The position numbers and the translations under genes were made by a program. From Streptomyces sp. Ag109_O5-10 (lineage in GTDB: Bacteria > Actinomycetota > Actinomycetes > Streptomycetales > Streptomycetaceae): a DNA stretch of 64,000 bases. The stretch spans positions 8,742,001 to 8,806,000 of the forward strand of contig NZ_FNTQ01000001.1 in the NCBI RefSeq assembly GCF_900105755.1. The letters are read 5' to 3'. The notes beneath the pieces were generated by a model that worked only from the letters and a program-made list of their open reading frames with translations, did no database searches and was not told the DNA's origin. Below are positions 34,688 to 43,150 of this stretch, piece after piece (position 1 is the stretch's first letter; every line of letters starts with the position of its first letter).

Positions 34688-36470
34688 GGTTCGCCCCGTA
34701 CACCGGCGAGTGCGTGACGCTCAGCGTCTTGCCCTTGCCCGTGTACATGTGGACCCCGCACGGCAGACAGGGGTCGAAGCTGCGGACCGTGCGCATGATG
34801 TCGACGCCCTTGAAGTCGTCCGGACCGTTCTCCTCGAAGATCGGCTGGCCCATCACGGCGTCCTCGTACGGCCCCGGCGTGCCGAACTTGTCACGCGGGC
34901 TGGCGTTCCACGGAGTCGGCGGGTACGGGTGGTAGTTGGCGATCTTCTTGTCCTTGATCACCAGGTGGTGCGAGAGGACCCCGCGCACGGCCTCGTGGAA
35001 GCCGCAGCCGATCGCCTCGTCCGGCACCTCGAAGTCCTCGAACACCTTGGTGTCGCCGGACCGGACGAGGCCCATCGCCTCGTCCAGGAACTGCAGGGCC
35101 ATGGCGGCCGCGTACGCGACGAAGTACGGCCGGGCGCGGTCGCGCTCAAGGGTGTTCGACCACTTCGGGATCTTCCACTCCAGCGTGGTCTCCGGCAGCT
35201 CCGGGCCCTTGGGCAGCGAGATCCGAACGCTGCTGCCGGTGGCCTTGATGTACGGGGTGTCGACGAGGCCGCTGAGCGCGGTCGACCAGAGCCGGGCCAG
35301 CGGGCCGCCGCCGGTGTCCAGGGCGAGGTGGTCGCCGGTGCGCTGGTCGTACCAGCGGGGGCTCATCACCCAGCTGTAGTTGCCCTCGAAGTCCCGCTTC
35401 TGCGGCACCGGCAGGGTCGTCTGGTTCCACGGATGGCGCATGTCCACGGGGTTGCCGAGCGGATCGTGGGTGACGAAGGGGTCCTCGTTGACCCAGTCCT
35501 CGTAGAAGGAGCTGCCCAGCATGATCCTGAGGCCCAGGTTGATGTCGACCAGACTGTTGGTGACCAGCTCGCCGTCGACCACGACGCCCGGGGTGACGTA
35601 CATCGCCCGGCCCCAGCGCTCCATGTTCTCGTAGCGGTAGTCGACGACCTTCGGATCCTGCCAGGCACCCCAGCAGCCGAGGAGGATGCGGCGTTTACCC
35701 ACTTCTTCGTAACCGGGCAGCGCCTCGTAGAAGAAGTCGAAGACGTCGTCGTTCATGGCGACGGCCTTCTTCACGAAGTCGATGACGTGCATCAGCCGGC
35801 TGAGGTAGTCGGTGAACGCGGTCGGTGACGGCATCGTGCCGACACCGCCCGGATACAGGGTGGAGGGGTGCACGTGGCGGCCCTCCATCAGGCAGAACAT
35901 CTCGCGGGTGGTCCGGGAGACCTTCAGGGCCTCCTTGTAGACCTCGCCCTCGAAGGGGTTGAAGGCCTTCATGATGTCCGCGATGGTCCGGAAGCCGTGG
36001 ATGTCACCGCGCGGCGCGTTCGTCTTCTGCGCGCGGGCCAGGACGGTCGGGTTGGTGGCCTTGACCATCTGCTCGCAGAAGTCCACGAAGACCAGGTTGT
36101 CCTGGAAGATCGTGTGGTCGAACATGTACTCGGCCGCTTCGCCGAGGTTGACGATGTGCTCGGCCAGCGGCGGCGGCTTCACTCCGTACGCCATCTGCTG
36201 GGCGTAGTCGGAGCACGTCGTGTGGTTGTCGCCGCAGATGCCGCAGATGCGGGAGGTGATGAACCCGGCGTCGCGCGGGTCCTTCCCCTTCATGAAGACG
36301 GAGTAGCCGCGGAAGAGGGAGGAGGTGCTGTGGCACTCCACCACCTCCCGGTTGGCGAAGTCGATCTTCGTGTAGATGCCCAGGTTTCCGATGATCCGGG
36401 TGATCGGATCCCAGGACATGTCCACGATCTGCGCGGGCTTGCGCCCCTTTTGCCGGGCCTCGGTTGTCAT
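34680..36470 (-). CDS. hhyL: Group 1h [NiFe] hydrogenase large subunit
   Basis: A 596-aa catalytic subunit. The NiFe ligands are C76 and C79 in ITSRICGICGDNH and C568 and C571 in SFDPCLPCGVH. After H574 there are 22 more residues, the extension removed by the maturation protease. Sequence such as SSLFRGYSVFMKGKDPRDAGF and the LPCGVH ending place it in the high-affinity actinobacterial clade that oxidises atmospheric H2 during starvation. It follows hhyS by 65 bp and overlaps the NifU-like gene. The enzyme is probably membrane-associated and feeds electrons to the respiratory chain (family knowledge). No Tat signal is present, so it faces the cytoplasm. Confidence 0.95.
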   Translation of the reverse strand: MTTEARQKGRKPAQIVDMSWDPITRIIGNLGIYTKIDFANREVVECHSTSSLFRGYSVFMKGKDPRDAGFITSRICGICGDNHTTCSDYAQQMAYGVKPPPLAEHIVNLGEAAEYMFDHTIFQDNLVFVDFCEQMVKATNPTVLARAQKTNAPRGDIHGFRTIADIMKAFNPFEGEVYKEALKVSRTTREMFCLMEGRHVHPSTLYPGGVGTMPSPTAFTDYLSRLMHVIDFVKKAVAMNDDVFDFFYEALPGYEEVGKRRILLGCWGAWQDPKVVDYRYENMERWGRAMYVTPGVVVDGELVTNSLVDINLGLRIMLGSSFYEDWVNEDPFVTHDPLGNPVDMRHPWNQTTLPVPQKRDFEGNYSWVMSPRWYDQRTGDHLALDTGGGPLARLWSTALSGLVDTPYIKATGSSVRISLPKGPELPETTLEWKIPKWSNTLERDRARPYFVAYAAAMALQFLDEAMGLVRSGDTKVFEDFEVPDEAIGCGFHEAVRGVLSHHLVIKDKKIANYHPYPPTPWNASPRDKFGTPGPYEDAVMGQPIFEENGPDDFKGVDIMRTVRSFDPCLPCGVHMYTGKGKTLSVTHSPVYGANHG

Positions 36471-36492
36471 CGGCGTGTGCTGACCTTTGCTG

Positions 36493-36520
36493 TGGGGGAC
36501 TGGGGGGACTGGGTGGGGGG
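36493..36520 (+). repeat. G-tract repeat between hhyS and hhyL (quadruplex-prone)
   Basis: Four G-runs of 5, 6, 3 and 6, mostly spaced by ACT, lie on the plus strand, which is the template strand for hhyS-hhyL. The hhySL mRNA would therefore carry C-runs. The whole gap between the two coding sequences (36471-36535) contains no other structure I can see. Confidence 0.7.
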
Positions 36521-36535
36521 ACTGGCCGTGGCGCG

Positions 36536-37630
36536 TCAGGGGCGCCAGCGCGGGGCGTAGCCGCTGGTGAGCTTGCGCTTGTTGTGGCGCCACTTCGGCT
36601 CGTGGTTGACCAGCTCGTTGGTGAAGCCGCGCAGCCGGCGGATGACCGCCCCGTACGGCTTGATGGCGAGCGAGGAGAGGGTGCCGCCGGGCGGCTCGTC
36701 CATGAACGGCATGAACGCGTCCGGGAAGCCCGGCATGGTGCAGCCGATGCAGATGCCGCCGACGTTCGGACAGCCGCCGATACCGGCCATCCAGCCCCGC
36801 TTGGGCACGTTGCAGTTCACGACCGGACCCCAGCAGCCCGTCTTGACCAGGCACTTGGGCGAGTTGTAGTCCGCCGCGAAGGTCGCCTGCTCGTAGTAGG
36901 CGGCGCGGTCGCAGCCCTCGTGGACGGTGCGGCCGAACAGCCACTGCGGCCGCAGCATGTGGTCCAGCGGCGGCGGGGGAGCGGTGCCGGCGGCGTGGTA
37001 GAGCACCCAGACCAGGGTCTCCATGAAGTTCTCCGGCTGCACCGGGCAGCCCGGGATGTTCACCACGGGCAGCCCGCCCTGGGACTTGAAGTCCCAGCCG
37101 AGGTAGTCCGCGAGGCCCATGGCGCCGGTCGGGTTGCCGGCCATCGCGTGGATGCCGCCGAAGGTGGCGCAGGTGCCGACGGCCACCACCGCCCAGGCCC
37201 GGGGCGCCAGGTCGTCGATCCACTCGTTGAGGGTCTGCGGCTGACCGGTCTCCGGATGGTTGCCGAAGGACGTCCAGTAGCCCTCGCCCTCGATGATGTT
37301 CTGGTTCGGGATGGAGCCCTCGATGACGAGGATGAACGGCTCCAGTTCGCCCCGCGCGGCCGCCCGGTACGGCGCGAGGAAGTCCTCCCCGCCCAGGCTC
37401 GGCGAGAGCACCTTGTTGACCAGGTTGACCTTCGGCATGCCCGGGATCAGGCCCAGGACCAGGTCCTCGATGGAGGGCTGGTCGGCGGCCGTCACGGAGA
37501 CGGTGTCGCCGTCGCAGCTCATGCCCTCGGAGATCCAGAGGATGGTGATCTCGTCGAACCCCTGGTGCTCGCCGTCGGCCCGGCCGCCTTCGCCGGTGAC
37601 GGCCGTGGTGCCGTTCTTGCTGGTGCTCAT
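36536..37630 (-). CDS. hhyS: Group 1h [NiFe] hydrogenase small subunit
   Basis: A 364-aa Fe-S subunit with three clusters. The proximal-cluster region reads ISEGMSCDGDTVS: C39 is kept but the second position of the usual Cys-x2-Cys is Asp42, the hallmark of O2-insensitive group 1h enzymes. Further ligands are in VGTCATFGG, IPGCPVQPENF, HEGCDRAAYYE, CLVKTGCWGPVVNC and GGCPNVGGICIGCTMPGFPD. There is no N-terminal Tat signal, consistent with a cytoplasmic enzyme. The gene overlaps the upstream 500-aa gene by 4 bp and is followed by hhyL. Confidence 0.95.
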   Translation of the reverse strand: MSTSKNGTTAVTGEGGRADGEHQGFDEITILWISEGMSCDGDTVSVTAADQPSIEDLVLGLIPGMPKVNLVNKVLSPSLGGEDFLAPYRAAARGELEPFILVIEGSIPNQNIIEGEGYWTSFGNHPETGQPQTLNEWIDDLAPRAWAVVAVGTCATFGGIHAMAGNPTGAMGLADYLGWDFKSQGGLPVVNIPGCPVQPENFMETLVWVLYHAAGTAPPPPLDHMLRPQWLFGRTVHEGCDRAAYYEQATFAADYNSPKCLVKTGCWGPVVNCNVPKRGWMAGIGGCPNVGGICIGCTMPGFPDAFMPFMDEPPGGTLSSLAIKPYGAVIRRLRGFTNELVNHEPKWRHNKRKLTSGYAPRWRP

Positions 37631-39129
37631 GCGCTAGGCCTCCGATGGAGTGGGTCCCGGGGACGGCTCGGCAGCCGCCGCTGGGTCCGGGACGTCGGTG
37701 CCCCGAGCGGCTCGACTTCGTCGGGCCGGAAGTAGTGGAAGCGGCCGTACCAGCCGTGCAGTTCGGCCGCCGGGTCGTCGTCCACGGTGACGGCCAGGTG
37801 GGTACTGCCGTCCACGTCGTGGAAGACGGCGGCGACGGTCGCGGTGCGGCCGACGAGGAACATGTCCTGGGCGTCGGCGCCCCTGCCGCGCGGGCGCAGC
37901 CGCACCGGGCTGCCGCCGCCGACCCGCACGCCGCCGACGAGGACGCTGTCGGTGGCGGGCGAGAGCCCGTCGTCGCCGCCCTCCTGCCACCAGGCGGGAC
38001 GCACGGTGGGGGAGGAGGCAGCGGCGGCCGGGCCGAGTGAGCGGATGGCGCCGTGCAGGCGTTCGAAGACCTCCGGTGGCATGGTGTCGACCCGGTCGAG
38101 GATCTCGGCGGCCCGCGGGTCGGTGGCCCGGGCCTCCCGTTTCTCCTCGTCCGTCAGCAGCATGGTCCGCAGGGTGAGGATCTCGTCGATCTCACCGGCG
38201 TCGTGGAGGTCGCCGGGGCTCTCCGGCGCCACCTGCGGATGGTCGGGGAGGATGATCGGCGAGGAGAGCAGCAGGGCGGACGCCGAGCCGTCCGCGGGGG
38301 CGCCGGCCGGGGGCGGGCCGCCGAGCACCGGGAAGGTGAAGTCGTTGCGGCAGCCCCGGGCGGCCTCCCGGAGGGCCCGGCCCGGGTCGATCAGGGAGAC
38401 GAACTCCGCGCCCTCGACGCCGAGGAGGGTGTGGGTGGCGATGAGCGCGTGCCGCAGGGCCAGGTCGCGCGGGGCGCGCGGATCCCCCACGCTCCCTTCG
38501 TTCGCGGTGCGTACCCGGAGCCGGAAGAGGCCCTCGCCGAGCCGCTCGGCCACCAGGACGGTACTCGCCCGCACCTCCGCCCGGCGGCGGACGATCCGCC
38601 CGGCGCCGCCGGGCAGTTCCTCGGTGTCGGTACCGGCCGGGGAGCCCACCGCGAACCTGTACTCGCCCTCGTCCAGCGCGGCCGTGAGGTCGGCCGCGCG
38701 GGCCACCGCCTCCTCGAAGGTCAGCTGCACGGTCCCGTCGCCGCAGGCCAGCGACTCGACGGGCCGCCCGTCGGCGTCCTCGACCTGCTTGTGCTGCAGT
38801 TGCAGGTACCGCACCCGCAGCCGCACGACCGCATCCGGCCGGTTCACCCGCAGCAGGCACTCCGTCCGCTGGTACCAGGAGTCCGCCGAACCCGACACGC
38901 CCGGACTGACCGGCCCGTCCGCCTCCGCCCAGTCGCGGGGGAAGAGGACCCCGAACTGCCAGCGGGCGCGGTTCTTCGGCGACGACCGCCGATAGGGGTA
39001 GAGGAGGTAACCCTCGTAGAGCACGGCATCGGCGACGGCACTCATCGCTTCGAAGGTCGGCGCGGGGCGGCCGGAGCCGTCCACCAGGGCAGTGCGGGGC
39101 GCTCTGCCGTCGACCAGTCCCTCGGCCAT
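37627..39129 (-). CDS. Conserved hydrogenase-cluster protein of unknown function (500 aa)
   Basis: A 500-aa soluble protein, first gene of the minus-strand hydrogenase series and overlapping hhyS by 4 bp. GAGGAGG precedes its ATG. Near the N-terminus it has ADAVLYEGYLLYPYRRSSPKN, later WQFGVLFPRDWAE, a mixed middle with LALRHALIATHTLLGVEG, and a C-terminal part with FLVGRTATVAAVFHDVDG and AVTVDDDPAAELHGWYGRFHYFRPDEVEP. No signal peptide, membrane span, cysteine cluster or nucleotide-binding motif is evident. Translational coupling with the structural subunits argues for a role in assembly or stability. I do not recognise a characterised family. Confidence 0.8.
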   Translation of the reverse strand: MAEGLVDGRAPRTALVDGSGRPAPTFEAMSAVADAVLYEGYLLYPYRRSSPKNRARWQFGVLFPRDWAEADGPVSPGVSGSADSWYQRTECLLRVNRPDAVVRLRVRYLQLQHKQVEDADGRPVESLACGDGTVQLTFEEAVARAADLTAALDEGEYRFAVGSPAGTDTEELPGGAGRIVRRRAEVRASTVLVAERLGEGLFRLRVRTANEGSVGDPRAPRDLALRHALIATHTLLGVEGAEFVSLIDPGRALREAARGCRNDFTFPVLGGPPPAGAPADGSASALLLSSPIILPDHPQVAPESPGDLHDAGEIDEILTLRTMLLTDEEKREARATDPRAAEILDRVDTMPPEVFERLHGAIRSLGPAAAASSPTVRPAWWQEGGDDGLSPATDSVLVGGVRVGGGSPVRLRPRGRGADAQDMFLVGRTATVAAVFHDVDGSTHLAVTVDDDPAAELHGWYGRFHYFRPDEVEPLGAPTSRTQRRLPSRPRDPLHRRPSA

Positions 39130-39341
39130 GCGACCTCCTCGAATCCGTGCGCGCGCCCATACCTTCCACCACGGTCACACCGGTCACGCCCGCGCGCCTC
39201 TTCTGGCCGAGCGGGGTTGGGCCGGACGGGGGATGCCTGGGAGCGGGCCGGATCAGCGCGCGGCGGCGGTACCGCCGTGCCGCCGGGCCGGTGAGCCGAC
39301 GCGAGGCCGGGGCAACGGCGACGGCAGTGGCAGCCGGGAGC

Positions 39342-40163
39342 TCAGGGCGCGACGAAGAGAGCGGGGAAGCGGGGCCCGAGCCAGGGCTTGCGCCCGTAGG
39401 CGAACACCTGGCCCCGGGCCATGGCGAGCCACGGGTTGCGGCGGCCCAGGGCGATGAGCAGGAAGGCGACCGGGTCGATGAGGATCGTGCAGTCCGGGTG
39501 GGCCGACGGTTCCGGTGCCACCTGTACGGCGCCGTCGCCCAGGCTGACGCCGAAGGCGCCGCCGCCGCGCAGCCGGATCGTGTAGCGGGCGGTCAGACCG
39601 GCGGTGGCCGTGCCGTCGGCCACGGCCGGCATCGCCGAGAGCAGGAACGGGACGCACCACGCGACCCGTTCGGCGTCGATCATGTGCGGGCGGCGCACCG
39701 CGCGGGCGAGATCGTAACCGTGGCCCAGCATGTGGGTGAGCAGGTAGGAGGCGAGTACGGACCGGTCCATCGGGCCGAGCGGGGTCACCGGCGCCGGGCC
39801 GTCGGCCGCCGCGGCCAGCGCGTCGGCGCACCGCTCCGCCTGGTCGCTGATCATCGCCGCGAGCGGCGCCGCCCGGCGCTCCCCGAACACGGCCAGCGAC
39901 TCGGCGTTCGCCGCCGCCAGGCTCTGCGGCGTACCGTCCCCGTAGGGCCGTTCCCGGCCCAGGGCGAGGTCGGCCATCAGCTCGTTGGCCAGCGCCAGAT
40001 GGGCCGCCGCCTCGCCGACCGTCCACTGCGACCCGGGCACGGCCCGGCTCGTGTCGGCCACCCCGTCGAGTACGGCCGTGATGTCGGCGGCGGTCCGCCG
40101 TATCGCCTGCCCGAGCCCCGCGGGCAACGCCCCGCGCACGTCCTGTCCTGCTGCCTGATCCAC
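39342..40163 (-). CDS. Maleylpyruvate-isomerase-family (mycothiol-dependent type) protein
   Basis: A 273-aa protein with the two-part build of mycothiol-dependent isomerase-like proteins: a DinB-type four-helix bundle (about 20-175, with WTVGEAAAHLALANELMA and YLLTHMLGHGYDLARA supplying metal-binding histidines) and a C-terminal SCP2-like lipid-binding domain (about 185-273, TARYTIRLRGGGAFGVSLGDG, CTILIDPVAFLLIALGR). Many Streptomyces paralogues use mycothiol or bacillithiol as cofactor. GTG 40163 is preferred for the AGAGGTG seven bases upstream; GTG 40172 is an alternative. Substrate unknown. It lies alone between the hydrogenase locus and a gene scar. Confidence 0.78.
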   Translation of the reverse strand: MDQAAGQDVRGALPAGLGQAIRRTAADITAVLDGVADTSRAVPGSQWTVGEAAAHLALANELMADLALGRERPYGDGTPQSLAAANAESLAVFGERRAAPLAAMISDQAERCADALAAAADGPAPVTPLGPMDRSVLASYLLTHMLGHGYDLARAVRRPHMIDAERVAWCVPFLLSAMPAVADGTATAGLTARYTIRLRGGGAFGVSLGDGAVQVAPEPSAHPDCTILIDPVAFLLIALGRRNPWLAMARGQVFAYGRKPWLGPRFPALFVAP

Positions 40164-40232
40164 GCCGCCCACCTCTGTTCTGTCGCGCGGTACCCAATCA
40201 GACCTACCGGCCGGTCACAAGCCCCGCGACGA

Positions 40233-40402
40233 TCACGGCGCCCCGAGCCCCCGCAGAAGGGTGTCGACGACCGCGTCGGCGGCCTGGGCCGCGCTGAGCT
40301 CGGGCAGCTGCTGCGCGGCCAGATGCATGAGCCGCGGCGGCAGTGAACTCGCCCAGGCGGACGGCAGGTCGTCGCGGAGCAGCCCCTCCTCGGTGGCCCG
40401 CC
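40233..40402 (-). pseudogene. C-terminal remnant of a TetR-family regulator
   Basis: The minus strand encodes ATEEGLLRDDLPSAWASSLP and then HLAAQQLPELSAAQAADAVV before a stop at 40233. This pattern (GLLRxDLPxxW, AADAVVDTLLRGLG) is typical of the last helices of TetR regulators. No N-terminal DNA-binding domain exists upstream; a fumarase fragment in another frame abuts it directly. It is a deletion or recombination scar. Confidence 0.65.
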
Positions 40403-40603
40403 GCGACCGGGCGCATGGCGTTGAGTTCGAAGGTGCCCCGGGCGCCGGCGAAGGCGATGGTCTCGTCCTCGGACAGCACTTGGACGCAGACCATGACCAT
40501 GATCTCGCACTGGGTCGGGTTGACCTTGCCCGGCATGATCGAGGAACCGGGCTCGTTCGCCGGAAGGATGAGTTCGTCCAGTCCGCAGCGGGGTCCGGAG
40601 GCC
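40403..40603 (-). pseudogene. Internal fragment of class II fumarase (FumC) or a related lyase
   Basis: The minus strand encodes SGPRCGLDELILPANEPGSS followed by IMPGKVNPTQCEIMVMVCVQ and AGARGTFELNAMRPV. The GSSxMPGKVNP signature is the catalytic loop of the fumarase/aspartase superfamily, and the flanks fit FumC (GARGTFELNxxxP). The fragment covers about 65 of roughly 465 residues, has no start of its own, and changes abruptly into TetR-like sequence near 40402. Both neighbours are therefore truncated at one junction. Confidence 0.8.
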
Positions 40604-40731
40604 AGCCTCCGGTGATCACGTCGGGCGCCCGGGCCGCGGTGCCCTGAGGGGCTCCCGTGTGCCGCGGCGCTCCCCGCGGATAGGGTGGGCGGTGATCGGC
40701 AGGGACGGGCTGGGCGAGGGCGGCGGACGGC

Positions 40732-41796
40732 GTGGGCGGTGCCGAGGAGAGCAGGAGCACGGGCACCGGGCGCCCGACGTCACGGGACGTGGCCCGGATC
40801 GCCGGTGTGTCGCACACCGCGGTGTCCTTCGTGTTCAACGGCCGGGCCGAGGGCAACCTCTCGCCCGCCACCCAGGAACGCATCCGGCAGGCCGCCGCAC
40901 AACTGGGCTACCGCCCCGATCCCGTCGCCCGCGGTCTGCGCCGTCGCCGTACGGCCGTGATCGGGCTGGTCACCGACGAGATCGCGTCCTCACCGTTCGC
41001 CGGCCGGCTGCTGCGCGGGGCCATGGAGACGGCCTGGGGCAGCGACCATCTAGTCCTCACCGTCGACTCCGGCGGTGACCCCGCCAAGGAGGACGCGGCC
41101 GTCGCGGAGCTGCTCGACCGGCGCGTGGACGGCATCATCTACGCGGCCATGTCACTGCGCCGGGTCCGCGTCCCCGAGGGCCTGCACCGCACCCACTCCG
41201 TGCTGGCCAACTGCCTGCCCGAGGACGACTCCCTGCCCGCCGTGGTCCCAGCCGAGCGCGCCGGTGGCCGTAGCGCGGCCCGCCTACTGCTCGACGCGGG
41301 CCACCGCCGGCTCGCCGTGATCGGCGGCCTGGACGACATCGCCTCGGCCGAACGCACCCGCGGCTTCCGCGACGCGCTGCGCGCCGAGGGCGTCACCGTG
41401 CCCGAGAAGTGGATCGTACGCGGCGGCGGGGAGATCTCGGCGGGATACGCGGGGGCACTGCGCCTGTTCGACGGGGTCGAACCGGACCGCCGCCCCTCCG
41501 GCGTCCTGTGCTACAACGACCGGGTCGCGGCGGGCGTCCTGCACGCCGCGACCCGGCTCGGGATCGACGTCCCCGCCGATCTGTCGGTGGTCGGCTACGA
41601 CGACCAGGAGCACATGGCCGCGTTCCTCACCCCGCCCCTCACCTCGGTCGCGCTGCCGCACCGGGCGATGGGCGAGGCGGCGGCCCGGCTGCTCCTGGAC
41701 GCCATCGACACCGGCCGGACGCCGCCCGCGACCGTCCGGCGTCTGGCCTGCCCTGTGGTCAGCCGCGCCTCCGTGGCGCCGGCGCCCACCCGGTGA
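40732..41796 (+). CDS. LacI-family repressor, probably of the fructan-use genes
   Basis: A 354-aa LacI/GalR regulator: a helix-turn-helix at about 16-37 (TSRDVARIAGVSHTAVSFVF), hinge, and a periplasmic-binding-protein-like sugar domain (RRTAVIGLVTDEIASSPFAG, RLAVIGGLDD, GVLCYNDRVAAG, LSVVGYDDQEHMA). It converges with the GH32-ABC operon, overlapping the GH32 gene by 38 bp. TAGGGT at 40681-40686 may be its -10 box. The two similar palindromes at 46380-46395 and 46459-46478, between the ABC operon and the secreted GH32 gene, are likely targets. The ligand is probably fructose or a fructo-oligosaccharide (inferred). Confidence 0.9.
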   Translation: MGGAEESRSTGTGRPTSRDVARIAGVSHTAVSFVFNGRAEGNLSPATQERIRQAAAQLGYRPDPVARGLRRRRTAVIGLVTDEIASSPFAGRLLRGAMETAWGSDHLVLTVDSGGDPAKEDAAVAELLDRRVDGIIYAAMSLRRVRVPEGLHRTHSVLANCLPEDDSLPAVVPAERAGGRSAARLLLDAGHRRLAVIGGLDDIASAERTRGFRDALRAEGVTVPEKWIVRGGGEISAGYAGALRLFDGVEPDRRPSGVLCYNDRVAAGVLHAATRLGIDVPADLSVVGYDDQEHMAAFLTPPLTSVALPHRAMGEAAARLLLDAIDTGRTPPATVRRLACPVVSRASVAPAPTR

Positions 41797-43150
41797 CCCG
41801 GGCACCAGGCCCCTCGACCACCAGTTCGGCGATGTCGCCCGGGCGCCGGTAGACGCGCTCGGTGACCATCGCCCGCTCCGCGACGAAGATTTCGAGGAGA
41901 GAGCCGTCGACGAGCAGCCGGAGCGTGAGTTCCGGCGCCCTCGGCACGTGCACGGTGATCGGGGCGGAGCCTTCCCTGCCGGTCCGGGGCCAGCCACTGC
42001 GGTCGAGGACGACGGTTCCGCCGGCGGGGTCCGCCCGGAGGGTCAGCTCCCGGCCCGACGCGTCCCGGAGCAGGCTCACCGTGGTCGGTCCGCAGGCGGT
42101 GATCGTCAGGTCGTACGTCGTGGGCAGCGGAACCCGGCCCGGCGCGGTGACGAACGGCTCGGCCGGGCGGAGCAGGTCGAGCTCCGGGGCCGGACGGACG
42201 CGCAGCGAACCGTCGGCGTGTACGTCGACGACCCGTGGCGCGGTGAGGACGCCCGCCCATCCGGCCCGGTGCACCTCGTCCTGCGGGCGGGCCTCCCACG
42301 ACCAGCCCCACAGCAGTGCGCGGTCCGGTTCCTGGAGCACGGCGGGAGCGTAGAAGTCCCGCCCCTGGTCGAGCCGGCCGCCGGCGCGCGTCACGAACCT
42401 CGGCGTTCCCCGGCCGTCCGCTTGCAGACGGCCGGTCAGATAGCCGGTCGAGCAGGGATCCCCGTCCCACAGCGACACCAGAAGTACGTGGTCGCCGCCC
42501 GCTGTCCGGTACAGGTGGGGGCACTCCCAGCCCACCGCCTTGTCGCCGAACGCGCCGACGGCCACCGGGTCCGCGCCGTCCAGCAGCACACCGGCGAACC
42601 GCCAGTCGGCCAGGTCGTCGCAGTCGTAGAGCAGGACGGACGGCGTGCCGTCGGCGTGCCCGGCCCCGACGAGGGCCCAGCGCCGGTCCGCGTGGCGGAA
42701 GACGAACGGGTCGCGGAACATCACCACGTCCAGTCCCGGCGGCGGCCCGGCCACCACGGGCGTCGGCAGTGGCTTCCACGCGGTCAGCCGCTCGTCGTCC
42801 GGGTCCGCCGCCCGCGCCAGGCAGATGGCGCCGAGTCCGGTGTGGGCACGGTCGACTCCCGTGTACACAGCGGTCGGTGTGCCGGCTTCGTCGATGACGC
42901 AGCCCGACCAGCAGCCTGCCTCGTCGGGGCCGCCGGGCGTCGGGGCGAGCGCGATCGGGTGGTGCTCCCAGTGCGCGAGGTCGGCGCTGGAGGCATGTCC
43001 CCAGTGGACGTTCGCGTGCACCGGTGCGTCGGGGTTGTGCTGGTAGAAGAGGTGGTAGCGGTCCCGCCAACGGAACGGTCCGTTGGGGTCGTTGATCCAG
43101 CCGGTGGACGGACGGACCCTGAGACGCGGGGCGTTGGGGTCATCGCTCAA
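41759..43150 (-). CDS. Cytoplasmic GH32 beta-fructosidase
   Basis: A 463-aa family GH32 glycoside hydrolase. The nucleophile is D21 in STGWINDPNGP; the transition-state Asp is in VMFRDPFVF and the acid/base Glu in VGWECPHLY. A beta-sandwich follows the five-blade propeller. There is no signal peptide, so it should cleave imported fructo-oligosaccharides or sucrose in the cytoplasm. The start is TTG 43150, overlapping the stop of the upstream permease (TTGA); an ATG nearby is out of frame. It is the last gene of the binding protein-permease-permease-GH32 operon. Confidence 0.93.
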   Translation of the reverse strand: MSDDPNAPRLRVRPSTGWINDPNGPFRWRDRYHLFYQHNPDAPVHANVHWGHASSADLAHWEHHPIALAPTPGGPDEAGCWSGCVIDEAGTPTAVYTGVDRAHTGLGAICLARAADPDDERLTAWKPLPTPVVAGPPPGLDVVMFRDPFVFRHADRRWALVGAGHADGTPSVLLYDCDDLADWRFAGVLLDGADPVAVGAFGDKAVGWECPHLYRTAGGDHVLLVSLWDGDPCSTGYLTGRLQADGRGTPRFVTRAGGRLDQGRDFYAPAVLQEPDRALLWGWSWEARPQDEVHRAGWAGVLTAPRVVDVHADGSLRVRPAPELDLLRPAEPFVTAPGRVPLPTTYDLTITACGPTTVSLLRDASGRELTLRADPAGGTVVLDRSGWPRTGREGSAPITVHVPRAPELTLRLLVDGSLLEIFVAERAMVTERVYRRPGDIAELVVEGPGARVTGWAPAPRRRG

